Assembly (NCBI GenBank): GCA_005408345.1 | Contig: SEMN01000079.1 | Span: 248,001-312,000 of the forward strand | Length of the DNA stretch: 64,000 bases | DNA from: Macquaria australasica | Lineage: Eukaryota > Chordata > Actinopteri > Centrarchiformes > Percichthyidae | Direction: 5' to 3' | In this document: positions 13,231 through 23,467 of the stretch, piece after piece | Numbering within the stretch: position 1 is the first letter of the stretch | Layout of the letters: every line of letters begins with the position of its first letter | The notes under the pieces: model-generated | What the model was told of the DNA's origin: nothing | Database searches by the model: none | The model's input: only the letters and a program-made list of their open reading frames with translations | Program-made: the position numbers and the translations under genes

Positions 13231-13370
13231 CTGTCTGGGTATCAGTATTTCCTCTTGTGGCAAACGTGTAGCGCTCCGTGGTGCTGCTCTTGCTGCTAAC
13301 GCTACGTCGTGTGTGGAGCAGACCGCTGTAGCAGCTGGTCGTTAGCTGTTAGCTGAAGTGCCTGAACAGA
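13231..13370 (-). promoter_or_regulatory. ing1 non-coding first exon and CpG-rich promoter region
   Basis: On the minus strand CCAGACAG|GTGAGTTCC at 13231/13230 is a near-consensus donor. It would splice to the acceptor AACAG|GTGCGGG at about 12200, just upstream of the ing1 start codon. The surrounding 12,500-13,420 is clearly more CpG-rich than its neighbourhood. The 5' end of the exon is not defined by sequence alone; 13370 is an estimate. Confidence 0.55.
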
Positions 13371-13713
13371 TATTTCAGCTGTGCGCGCGCACTGCGTTAC
13401 CAAGCGGCCGTAGCAACCAGACACAGGTTGGATGAATTAATCGAATAATATCAATGTCTCCATGGCTTTCAGAATTAATTTCAGACTCGTCTATTTTTTT
13501 TAATTAACACTCTGTGATCCTCCACCAATAACATTTCCATTGTTTAGCACGTACAGTATCTTTCTGTCTCATTGACTGTGTGGTAACAAACATGGCCATG
13601 GTGTGTTTCCATGTCCCAACTCAATATTGCCACCCTGTGGTAACGAAGGCACGTTGCCATGATGTAGACTGCTTTCAAAAAATAAATAAATAAATAAATG
13701 ACACAAAATCTTA

Positions 13714-13726
13714 TTTATTATTTATT
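13714..13726 (-). terminator. naxd polyadenylation signal candidates
   Basis: Two overlapping minus-strand AATAAA-type signals (plus-strand TTATTTATTATTTATT) lie about 400 bases downstream of the naxd stop. They sit beside an (AAAT)n tract at 13679-13699. Confidence 0.45.
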
Positions 13727-14123
13727 TCAAAATTCAAACATGTTTCTGGTTAACTGTGGCCCCATTCATCTTACCACCTCAGTCTCTTTGGTGGGCTGTG
13801 AAAAATTTAGCTACCTCAACATGTTTGGTGAATGCATTCATAACACTACTTGAGAGATGGAAGACCGTGTTTGTTGGTTTTCACATAGGGTTCATTTAAT
13901 ACACCTCAAACAACAAGTCAGGGTATATATTTCGTGCACCAGATTTTGAGCGCTGTCTTTGAAAGGATAGTTCTCACCTCTCTAACCTTCATTTAAATTC
14001 AGCTTGATGAGAACATTTTCCACCAGCCCCCCCCTTTGGCTATATTAACAGTTTTTAAGAATGCAAAATTGAGTATGTATGTATAGTTTTTTAAGCAACA
14101 AATTTGATTTCAGTTGGCCGTTT

Positions 14124-16511
14124 TCAGCTTTCAAATAGCTTTTTGAAGGCTGAGCCAATCTCCTGGATCATGTCCGATGTGGTGGTGGACCTGCCATGTC
14201 GCTGGAATGCTTGACTGTTGCACTGTCTTGTAAGAGAACAGGCCCCGAATGCTGCAACCATCGATGGATTCATACTGGAGGGGGACAAAAATGCTGGATT
14301 AGGAAACAGAGAGACACACATATACTAAACATATATATATATTTTTGATTACACTTAAAAAGACCATACTGGTGGTTTGGCATGTTCTAGCCATTAACTC
14401 TTGATCGATTCCCAACTGCATTACCATGTGACAATAACAATACATTAAGGCTGCAACTAAAGATTCTTTTCATTATCAATTAATCTGCAGATTATGTTCC
14501 TGATGAATCATTTTATCTATAAAATGCCAGAAAATGGTGAAAAACCCCACCAGTCTCCCAAAGCCCAAGGTGACGTCTTCAAATGTATTGTTCGTTTCTG
14601 CCCATCAGTCCAACACCCAAAGAAATTCAGTTTATTTATATTTATTTTTAGTTTTACTATCACATAAGACAAAGAAAAGCAGCAAATCCTCACAATAGAG
14701 AGCCTGAAACTGTAATGTTTGGCATTTTTACTTGAAAACGATTAATCGATTATCAAAATAGATTCATTTTATGCAGATTTATTGACTAAACATTTCAGCT
14801 CTACAATATATCTACAAAAAAGTGGCTAAATATTCACTAGGATGGATTACGTAACTCAAGCAAGTTTCAAGACCCTGCGATTAGATTTTTGTAACATGCT
14901 GAAGTGAATGGAAACCAGTGGCTGCTGTAGAGTTTTAAAATCTATCTTAACACTTACAGAATGTTTTGGTAATGGTTCACATAATATAAAGTTTATGCGG
15001 TTTGTAAGTAATGTGCTTAAACACAAAAAAGCAATGATGTGGTCCTTTAAAAAGGTGCTATATACTACTATTAAAAACACAGCCAATCATGTCTTCACCT
15101 TCTAACCACTCCAGCTGCAGAGGCAGCATGGGCCCAGTGTGCCAAAACCCCCATAGATCCAGATAGAAGATCACCCTGTCCACCACATCGTCTCCCACTG
15201 CCCTCAATACTGCACGAGATCACTGAAAACAAGAAGTCACAACTTGAGATCACAGTCATGAAAGAAAAAGGAGCTCCAAAGTTTCTCAGAATTCACGTCC
15301 GAGTAGTGATTTACACGAATGGAAAAGGTGAAAGATCGGCTGGAAAAGCTTGTCTCATAAAAATTGTTTTTATACTGTACACGGGATTGATACTAACCCT
15401 TACTGCCGTCTGTAATGAGATCCTGTTCTCCTTTTAGCACCAGAGTGAGGTTGCCCATGGCTACACTGAGCTGCATGACGCTGCGTTGATGATCACTGCT
15501 GTCCATGGGCTCATGGTGCTAAGACAACAACACACAGACATTACCATACACAATTATATGCTATATGCCATCAATTGGTGACTGACTCAACTCTGCCGAG
15601 AGACCCACCAGTGCCTCATACAGTCGGGTGAACTCCATGAAGTTAGGTGTAAGGATGCCCTTGTGGTACCCTTGAATAACAGATGGCTGCTGTGTAACTA
15701 GCCATAATCCGTCCTGTTGAAAACAAACAAACGACATACACAGACTCAGTGATTGTTTATGGCTTTGCAAATAAATTACCATCTGTTCAACAGCTGGAAC
15801 TTGAGACTTACTGCATCAATGACTATAGGGATATTTCTTGCTTTAGACTTCTCTATCACCTCCTAAAAGAGAGAGAAAAACGTTTTAGCTAGAAATAATG
15901 TAACATTAAATGTAATTAAAAGTGATGTCGGTCCAACAAGCACTCTGTAATGTTCTCTTTAGGCTGCATTCTACAAAGCCTTCATCAGTCTAATCAACTC
16001 CTCAGTAGAATTGCCTTATTTACCCCAAAAGATATTCTAGTTTCAGATGTATACATGTCTTTAACCCACAAGGGACTGATGGATTAAAGTGTCACCTAAG
16101 TGGCAGTGTACATGTGCTTCTTTCAGAGAAAGTTGGAATCACCAGGATGAGATCTTTCTCTCATTTCTTTGACATTCTCACAAGTCTACAAGCCGTGTTT
16201 TCTGGGAAATGAAATTCAAATTCCACTGTTATTAGTCACAGGAGGACACAAACATGAGGAGTTGTGTTGTGCAGCTTAAATTCATCACTGTAGTCTATCT
16301 AACAACTGTTAAAAATGTGACTTTGGTTCAGTTATGCACAAGCAGCTGGCTTAAGAGACTGTTTGGAGTGCAAGGGAGAGTGAATATATTCCACATGCCT
16401 TGGTTGTTTTCAGTAACAAGTCTTCTCTCCCTAGACCTGGTCCCACCACAAGGCCGTGCAGTCTTGGGAGCCATTTTTCTATCTCTTCCACTGCATTAGG
16501 ACTGTCCCTTG

Positions 16512-16610
<99 letters not shown>

Positions 16611-19600
16611 TAAGGACACACACATGTTAGACGTGCTTGAGTGCACATATTATGACAAATCCTACCCTGGTTATGTGGCAAAAGCTATTTGCTTTTTTAT
16701 GCCTTGCACATAAATAATCCTGGTTTTCATTGATAAAAAGTCTTGAATCAATCAACTTTTCCATGACCACCAGACACAGACACACATCTGCATACACAAA
16801 AGGTGAAGTTCAGTAGCTAAAAGGAAGGATGTGTACATGCCTCTGTAGCTCAAATTAATTGTATGTCAAATGTACACTATTTGCATATTTGCCAAAATCT
16901 GGAGGAGAGTTTGTCTGGGTTCTTTGTGGGATATGGTATATGCACTACGCTTCTCTTGAAATAAACAATTTTGCCATGTTTCTATGAAGCCTTTAAGCAT
17001 ATATACAGTTGTTAGTTTATTGGGTGCATCAAGCTAAAACTAATGCAGTCTAACAGTCCTGCAATAAATCCTCCCTACATGGAGGTTAAAATTTTACGTT
17101 TTTGTTGTTTAGAGAGCTGTTGATTCGGCTCACTGGCATTGCTTACCGAGACACTTGATGGAACTGAGCCATTGTTAATTTGTTTTACCTGTGCTTTTTC
17201 TGCTATGACAAGTTAACGATGGCTCAATAGGACCCTGAAACTAGCTCACATAAATGGAATGCAGTTGTTATTAATGTAATCAATTGCGTCTGTGCTTTTC
17301 CTACTAAGACAAGCCAAAACGTCTGCTGTGAAAAAGGCCTTTTCTGTCACTCTCTGATGAGAGTACAAGTCTGGATACACTGACCCGAAAGTGTGGTTGT
17401 GGTAAAAGCCACAGCTGAAGACGTTACTATGAACTTACTTAGCTATGAAGCTGGCATCAACATAACACTTCTCAAGGTCAAATTTCACAATTGTTCATAA
17501 TTACTCTAACTGATACTTCAAAAGAGATCTCATGATCATCATGATGCTTTCTGTATGGATAAACAGTGTGCCTATGGCTCGCTGTGACAGCTTCACAGTG
17601 GCTTTCTGTCAGCTTCAAGTGCAGTAAGTGCACTGACCCGGGACTCCACAATCATATTGATTTTCGCTGAAGGCACTTTGTTGATTCTGACACCCGAGCT
17701 CACCTTCACCACCTTGAGAGAGCATGACAGAAATTCAAAGTGGAAGCTTCCCGTCTACCTACAGCCAAATTTGAAATCGTTGCTTGCTTACCCAAAGAAA
17801 TCAAAGAGCTTATAGGCATTATGCCATAATCAAATTCTCCACTCATCATGAACTTCTGGTGAGAAAGCACCATAATGATCAGAACAATGTGTAACGACTG
17901 TTGTTATAAAATCATAATGCAATGAAGGTTTACATTAACTCTTATAATGGGTTATGGAAGTATCTATACTACATCATAAATATGGGCTTCATAGAAATTG
18001 TTACCACACTTTTTTAACTAAAGTTTGAATTTCCTAAGTAATAGCCTAGTATTTGTGATTTGCGAGTACATAAAAATCACACATAATGTAAATAAATACA
18101 CATTATTCCTATATAAATGATCAGATTAAAAAATGATCACAGCGATTAAAATCCTGTGAAAGAATTTCGTCCTGTCAAAATGACATTCAGATATTAACTG
18201 GTCCAGGTGGATCTGTACTTACAGAACAGGATGAACTATGAGCTCAGGGCTGTATGATTTGATTACAGTTGCAGCATCTTTGGTGCAGAACACATGAGAC
18301 AAGTCAGCCCCCTGGAGGCAAACAAAAGGGCACCGTCAATGCACCAGAATTAAAAAGATAATTTCAGACTGGGTTAAATGAATGATAAATCTATCAGAAG
18401 GATGATCAGAATTATTGCTTACCACTTTCAATGCTGAGATGGCGGCAAAGTATGGAGCTCCAGTATAGCTTTAGGGGGTGGAGATAAGAAGAATTAAGGC
18501 AAATGTATTAAAGAATAACAATGGTGAATGGTGTTTATATTGAGGAAGAGTTGGTCTTTGTGTGACATACTCTTGGCATCCTCCAATGATTCCAATACGT
18601 CCATCTTGTCCCTTGTGCTTTTTGGATGTCAGTGGAGGGACTGTGCTCTTTACCAGTGAGAGGATGTCATCATCCATGCCTCTGTGTGATGTAGACCCCA
18701 AACTGTAGTAGCGTTCAAACACTGAGGAAATAAACAAAATGAGAGTGTTAATGCTTGTTTGGGCTGAGTCAGTGTCTAATCTAAGTTTTTACCTTCCACA
18801 GACACAAGATGACAAAAGTTTGGCAACAAAAACAACAAATACACAACTAAAACAGAGATAATAATGTATTGCAAATTTTTTTTTAAATGAACAAACCACC
18901 TAACTAAGGAAAAACTGTAATGGAGTAATGGCTCCATCACTGAGCCTTCACATTACAGCTGATGCGCCTTTAATTTCTGATTTCTCACAAATCCACCTCG
19001 AGGCTGCACACATGACACCGAAACTGATACCTAATGTCTGGGGATCTGTGTTCAATAGTTGACTTTGTTGGGTGAAAGAGTCTGTCTGGGGTGAAGGCCG
19101 TCTGAGATGACTGGACTGGCCGCGTGTGCATGACGGGGAGGCACTGGAGAGCACAGGAGCGCGGGCAGGAGGAGCCGTTTTGGAGGGAGTGGCTGCAGAG
19201 CCGGGTCTGGCGGAGGAGATGCTGGAGAACATCTGGCCGAGCATCTGAAGCATGTGCAGCTCCCTGCCGTGTTCGGCCTCTCTGCGACGGTCTTCCGCCT
19301 GCAAGCGCTGCTCCTCCATCCGGTAGAAGTTGTCCTCGGCCTGGGCGCTCTGCTCCAGAAACTGCTCCATTAGTTTCTCCATGGGGAAGTTAGCACGCCG
19401 CTTCCTCGGCCGCTTAGGTGTCCTGGCTGACAATTTACTGGCCGACTGGCTGCTGTTATGTGGTCTTACTGAGGTGCCTGGAGTAGAGAGGGGTGAGACA
19501 TTATGTGATGAATCTTTGCGTACATACAATCAAATAACTATAAAAACATACTGCATCTATCACAGAAGAATCAATGAATGTGGACAAGTAGAGAGCACTT

Positions 19601-20920
19601 ACTGTTATTGCCCACTGTCACTTTAACTGGAATAGGGATGGGAACAGTTGGGTATTCCAACTTCACTTCAGTCTCTGCAGGATAAGGACACTCCCCTGTG
19701 CTCTCTGAGTATGCATCCTGAGCATCCTCTCCATCCTCCTCCATGCCATCCACGGCCTCCTCTCCTCCCGCCCCGCTGTCTATGAACTCCTGGGGGTCAA
19801 GAGCGGGCCGGTTGCTCAAAATCCCCTCCATGGTGTCATAAAACTTACAAATCTTGTGATACTGCCCGTTGTTCCGCAGGTTACCTTCCTTTGCTAACAA
19901 GTACTGTCTCTTGAGGCTTTTGATCCGCACCCTGCATTGTTCCGGCGTCCTTTCAAACCCCATCGCACCCAGCCTCCGGGAGACGTCGCGGTACACGAAG
20001 CTGTTTCGGAAGTTTCCATCCAGCGCCACCTGGATGTCCTGCTCCCCCCAGATGTTCAACAAGGTCCTCGTCTCCACGTCCGACCACAAGAAGCCCCGCG
20101 TTGTGTTTGCTTGCATAGCGGATCCTGCAAGGCTTGCTCACAGAGTAACCTCCACCACAAGGAGCTGAATGGAGATGTTGACACTGCGGATTATGACGGA
20201 CGTCTGGTCTTTGCTCTTAGCTGCATCAAAGCCGCGGGGCGCCGCTATCCAAAACGACGTCAGCAGCGACAACTGGCCATTTAGGTAGCTTACAAGGACT
20301 TGCGGGGGTAACAATTACAGTTTTCAACTTGGGAACCATTACAATAGCTCGCAAAGATCAACTCTTTGTATGCTAGCCAAATCCTAGCCGTCTATGTTTA
20401 TCCTTTTACGTCGTTAGCCAAATGCGTGGCGTAGTACTTTGAAATGAACTGACCGGGGATCGGTGTCCCGAGCCCTTTTCACAACCTTAACCCTCATTGG
20501 TGAAATTTCACAACTGACCTCTGATCGGTCCTCTGAGGGCAACTTCACCTTTCCCCGCCTGCTACTCCGCCCATGCTCAGGTGTCTGCGGGGTCCTAGAG
20601 ACCCTGGCCAACACGGCCAACAATAACAACGGCGTGTGTTTTAGTCGACGTTATAACTACCGGGGCGTTGCAAAGAAATAGTTTCATAACACTTCTTCCA
20701 CTTTACCTTTCTCGTCGAAACAGACCAATGTGGCGACAATCGACAGCGCGACTGTGATAAAGCAAAAGGCGAGCATGTTGTCATTCAGTCTTCACTGCAG
20801 CCACCGACACATGGCGCTCCCCCACGAGTGGAAACCCCCACCCTGTTGTACACAGTTCTTCTTACCTAAACTGGAGCTGCGTTTCGGCGCTGACAGCTGT
20901 ACACGGAAGAGCCTGAACAT
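14124..20920 (-). CDS. naxd: naxd (carkd), ATP/ADP-dependent (S)-NAD(P)H-hydrate dehydratase, ten exons
   Basis: Metabolite-repair enzyme that dehydrates damaged NAD(P)H hydrate back to NAD(P)H. Exons: 20866-20920, 18571-18721, 18423-18468, 18223-18311, 16399-16507, 15812-15862, 15609-15713, 15404-15518, 15099-15222 and 14124-14274. All phases agree, giving 331 aa. Landmarks in order: a short basic N-terminus (MFRLFRVQLSAPKR) typical of a mitochondrial presequence; PPLTSKKHKGQDGRIGIIGG; YTGAPYFAAISALKVGADL; VVGPGLGRED; PIVIDADGLWLV; and the nucleotide-binding/catalytic GGQGDLLSGS (exon 9). It ends VAAFGACSLTRQCN...HGRSTTTSDMIQEIG. The intron after exon 5 begins with GC, and the acceptor before that exon is preceded by a long (TG)n. 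Intron 1 contains another gene. Confidence 0.95.
14448..14806. repeat. Interspersed repeat of the 'GGCTGCAACTAA' type in naxd intron
   Basis: The ends read GGCTGCAACTAAAGATT... and ...ACATTTCAGCTCTAC. The interior has AGATTATG/ATTAATCGATTATC segments and the phrase AATGCCAGAAAATGGTGAAAAA. Related, more divergent copies occur in rab20 intron 1 (26505-26800, 26905-27180). The family is common in fish introns; I do not assign a superfamily. Confidence 0.6.
16397..16398 (-). other. GC (non-GT) 5' splice site after naxd exon 5
   Basis: The exon ends ...AAA ACA ACC AAG and the intron starts GCATGT. Joining here to the acceptor TTTTAG|GAG at 15862 keeps frame and aligns residue-for-residue with human NAXD as I recall it, with no gap. 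No GT donor nearby does so. Confidence 0.8.
16514..16608. repeat. (CA)n microsatellite abutting naxd exon 5 acceptor
   Basis: About 47 uninterrupted CA units on the plus strand, hence (TG)n on the naxd sense strand. It ends only a few bases before the acceptor (TATCAAG|GGAC at 16507) and takes the place of a normal polypyrimidine tract. Confidence 0.97.
17005..17115. repeat. Short interspersed repeat (CAGTCCTGCAATAAATCC family)
   Basis: Contains AGTTTATTGGGTGCATCAAG, then AACTAATGCAGTCTAACAGTCCTGCAATAAATCC. Recognisable relatives occur at 26800-26905 (same core), 53380-53480 (TTTTGTTAGGTGCACATATAC with AATCTAATGCAATCC) and as a fragment at 27186-27216. The superfamily is not assigned. Confidence 0.6.
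18948..20116 (-). CDS. Myb/SANT-like (trihelix) DNA-binding domain gene nested in naxd intron 1
   Basis: Two exons, 19603-20116 and 18948-19477, joined by a strong donor (A|GTAAGT) and acceptor (CTCCAG) in matching phase, code for 347 aa. Residues 1-100 form a Myb/SANT-like trihelix domain: FLWSDVETRTLLNIWGE, then a Phe/Tyr-rich helix (SFVYRDVSRRLGAMG) and ERTPEQCRVRIKSLKRQY. An acidic linker follows (EEAVDGMEEDGEDAQDAY). Exon 2 supplies a basic cluster (KRPRKRR), a likely nuclear signal, and a Glu/Gln-rich predicted coiled coil (MEKLMEQFLEQSAQAE...LQMLGQMF). This architecture is typical of the expanded fish MSANTD/ZSCAN29-like nuclear proteins, some related to Harbinger Myb-like proteins. 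It probably binds DNA; targets are unknown. The codon use looks coding and there is no stop in either exon. No equivalent is known to me between human RAB20 and NAXD. Confidence 0.85.
20866..20920 (-). CDS. naxd: naxd exon 1 (mitochondrial presequence exon)
   Basis: ATG at 20918-20920 codes for MFRLFRVQLSAPKRSSSL and ends TTAG|GTAAGA in phase 1. That fits exon 2, which starts TG TTT GAA CGC (VFERYYSLG). The peptide is Arg/Lys/Ser-rich without acidic residues, as in matrix-targeting sequences. This placement is what makes the SANT gene nested. It rests on phase, donor quality and peptide character rather than on strong conservation. Confidence 0.72.
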
Positions 20921-23403
20921 GCCGCGCTCTGACCCGGCGCAGCAGTGCAGGAGGAAGAAAGGCTCATGAGGCTTTAAAGGCTCCTCGGACACTCCAGATC
21001 CCAGTAGGTCGAGGTTGAAATCTGTCAACAATGAAAGAGCAGCCACTACAGCCGAGCAGCCACAGCGGAAGTGACTTAAATCTGCACTTCTTCTAATGGC
21101 CGCTAGATGCTGGTGGGAACATGAGGGCATTGATGTCCCCCCCCCCCCCCAGTATTTATTTAATCATAAAAAACAAACAATGGTTTTTCTGTCCTATCTT
21201 TATCCTGCGATAAAAGGGAAGCGAAAAAGCTCAAAGCTAAAGACCTCATCTGGGATTACATGGAACCCATGAAACATGTAAATAATAATAATGTAAGCAC
21301 ACGGACAGTTCCTTTGATTTTTTTCCCCAATGCATTTTATTTCATTACTTTCATCCATTTCTGGGTTTGAAACTGTTTTGTTTCTTTTTTCCTTTTCTCG
21401 TTTGGTAAATGTGATACTGCCTCCTGGTGGAAATGAAGAGATGAGAATAAATTTGCACCTATGGTATACATTGTGTTTACAATAATGTAATGTAAAATAT
21501 TAATTAATAATTATAAAGTTCTATCAGTGAGCAGAATACGCTGCTGTATTCGTATTCTGTTTGTGACACTGATCCTGGAGTGCATATATTACTCTTAATA
21601 TGTTCAAATATGCCGGCAAACATCTGCACATACCAGGAGTACATGCACAGTGTCAGGCCTGTACATTTGGCCTGTATATTTGTAGATGCAGATATGTTCC
21701 AGCCTTAAATCATACACATGACTTGTTGCTCACTGCTTTCTTTGCTCAGAAATAACAAACATAAATATTGTACCAAATTTTTTTTTTTTTGCATTAGTTA
21801 TTTGCAGATGTCACAATTAAAAGTCACACTTAACAAAAAAAATTACAAAATTTGAGAACAAAAATATACAAGCATACTTTTTACACAAACTCCTGTACAA
21901 TAATATTTAATTATACAATGCAGAATACATTGTAACACATATAATTCAAACTTTGACATTGTAAAATGATCATAACATGTATTGATGTTACATTTATTGT
22001 CCTATTAGCAGAGAGGGGTGAACCATTGCACTTTCTGTCCCTGCAAGTGGTCTGATGTCCTGGCTACCGGACTGTGAATAATTTCTCCCCATTTACGACA
22101 GTCCTTGAACGCAGCACATGCGTTGCTGGAACTGGAATTGGTTTAAAATCTTAAAAGGTCAGCTTAAAATGAAAAAAAGCAGCTGTTATAAAGAGTAAAA
22201 TGTAGCCTACTGTAATCATTCAATAAGACTAAAACGTTATTGCCTGAGTTATACTTCATTTTGATGATGGCCTCAAGTAGAAAAGACTATTTGGCTCTCC
22301 TGGAAAAGTTATTTCCACAGTCTGAGGAACACGCGTTATCAAGAGACCCAGTTCCTCGCCATCAAGTGTATTGATTTATTTTCGATAGATGAATCTATGC
22401 GTCTTGGTCAAGCTCAAGCGTAAAAACTAACCCCGCCCACCGGCAGGTCCAGTGTGACAAAACGAACGTCTTTCCTGCCCCGAGTTCAGCCTTGTAGGTT
22501 AAAAGTAAACAACAACAAACCCTTACTCGCGGTCTTGGTTGTGTACAAATCCTTCCTCCTCCATTAAACTTGTCAGACCCAAATTCCAACCATGGCACAA
22601 CAGACTAAAAGCGCAAACATAACCATTTGAAATGTGTTGAATACTTTTATTTTTTGATTTTATATACTATTTCAGGGCATTTTGCAAAAACAGTTTGAGA
22701 GGGATCCTTGTATTTTCTGTTGGATGTAGAAACTTTATAACATCTTTTCTTTCTAGTAGTAATACATCGAAATGCAGTTTAGCATCCAACCAAGTGCAAA
22801 AAGCAGTAAAGTGCAGAGTATACATGTATAGAAACAGTAAGTGATACGCTAATATTAGAACACGTTTTATATGAAGTTCCTTCCTTAGATGAATAAAAAA
22901 AACTGTATATTGATATGTTGCCGTATCATTTGTTTTTTGGTAAAAATTTTAAAAGTAATCCTATTTATTTTGCCTTGCCCTCCTGTTGCTTTTATTTTTC
23001 CCCCTCTTCATTATATACTCATATATTGTGCCAGATCTCTCTATCTTAAATAGTTTTTCCTCTTTTTTGTTCTGTAAATTGCTTTTTGTAATAATAAAAC
23101 ACACAAAAACACGGTAGAAACCGTCGGGGGCGGTACGCAGCCTGTCAGTGGATGAACCTGAAAAGCGCAGCTCGGGGTAGAACAGCCTCACTGTAAATCC
23201 TTAGCTCCTCGCCTACTTCCTGTTTCACCTCAGTCACTTTTTGAAGTTCAGGTTCAGAATGAGCCAAAGCTGGAAAGGCACGTTGTCACAAATCGACCAT
23301 CCTTCATAAAATGGACTTTGTCCGAAGAATTCGCGACCAGCCTGAAATTACTTTTACGAGCTAGACCGTGTTTACTCTTCTACGGAAAAGAAAAAGAAAC
23401 AAA

Positions 23404-23434
<31 letters not shown>

Positions 23435-23467
23435 CTCCCCTGTAGCGGGACCCGAGCCAGCAGCATC
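20921..23467. promoter_or_regulatory. Divergent naxd / rab20 intergenic region
   Basis: About 2.5 kb between two head-to-head genes. CpG content is high near 20,930-21,100 and again near 23,100-23,460. Between them lies AT-rich sequence with a 14-base C run at 21138-21150 and no recognisable gene. No single promoter element is convincing. Confidence 0.4.
23402..23434 (+). repeat. (GAAA)n tetranucleotide repeat in rab20 5' UTR
   Basis: About eight GAAA units, 35 bases upstream of the rab20 start codon. The repeat is probably transcribed in the 5' leader. Confidence 0.9.

Noticed and set aside
16351..16681. ORFs with long Cys-Val or Thr-His runs
   Set aside because: They are translations of the (CA)n microsatellite; only 16399-16507 on the minus strand is a real (naxd) exon.
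19124..20284. Several plus-strand ORFs of 89-115 codons
   Set aside because: They mirror the minus-strand SANT gene exons, whose frame carries the domain and correct splice sites.
20414..20629. Minus-strand ORF starting MLLLAVLARV as an alternative naxd presequence exon
   Set aside because: No donor in the phase needed for exon 2 (18721); the exon at 20866-20920 has the right phase and a strong donor.
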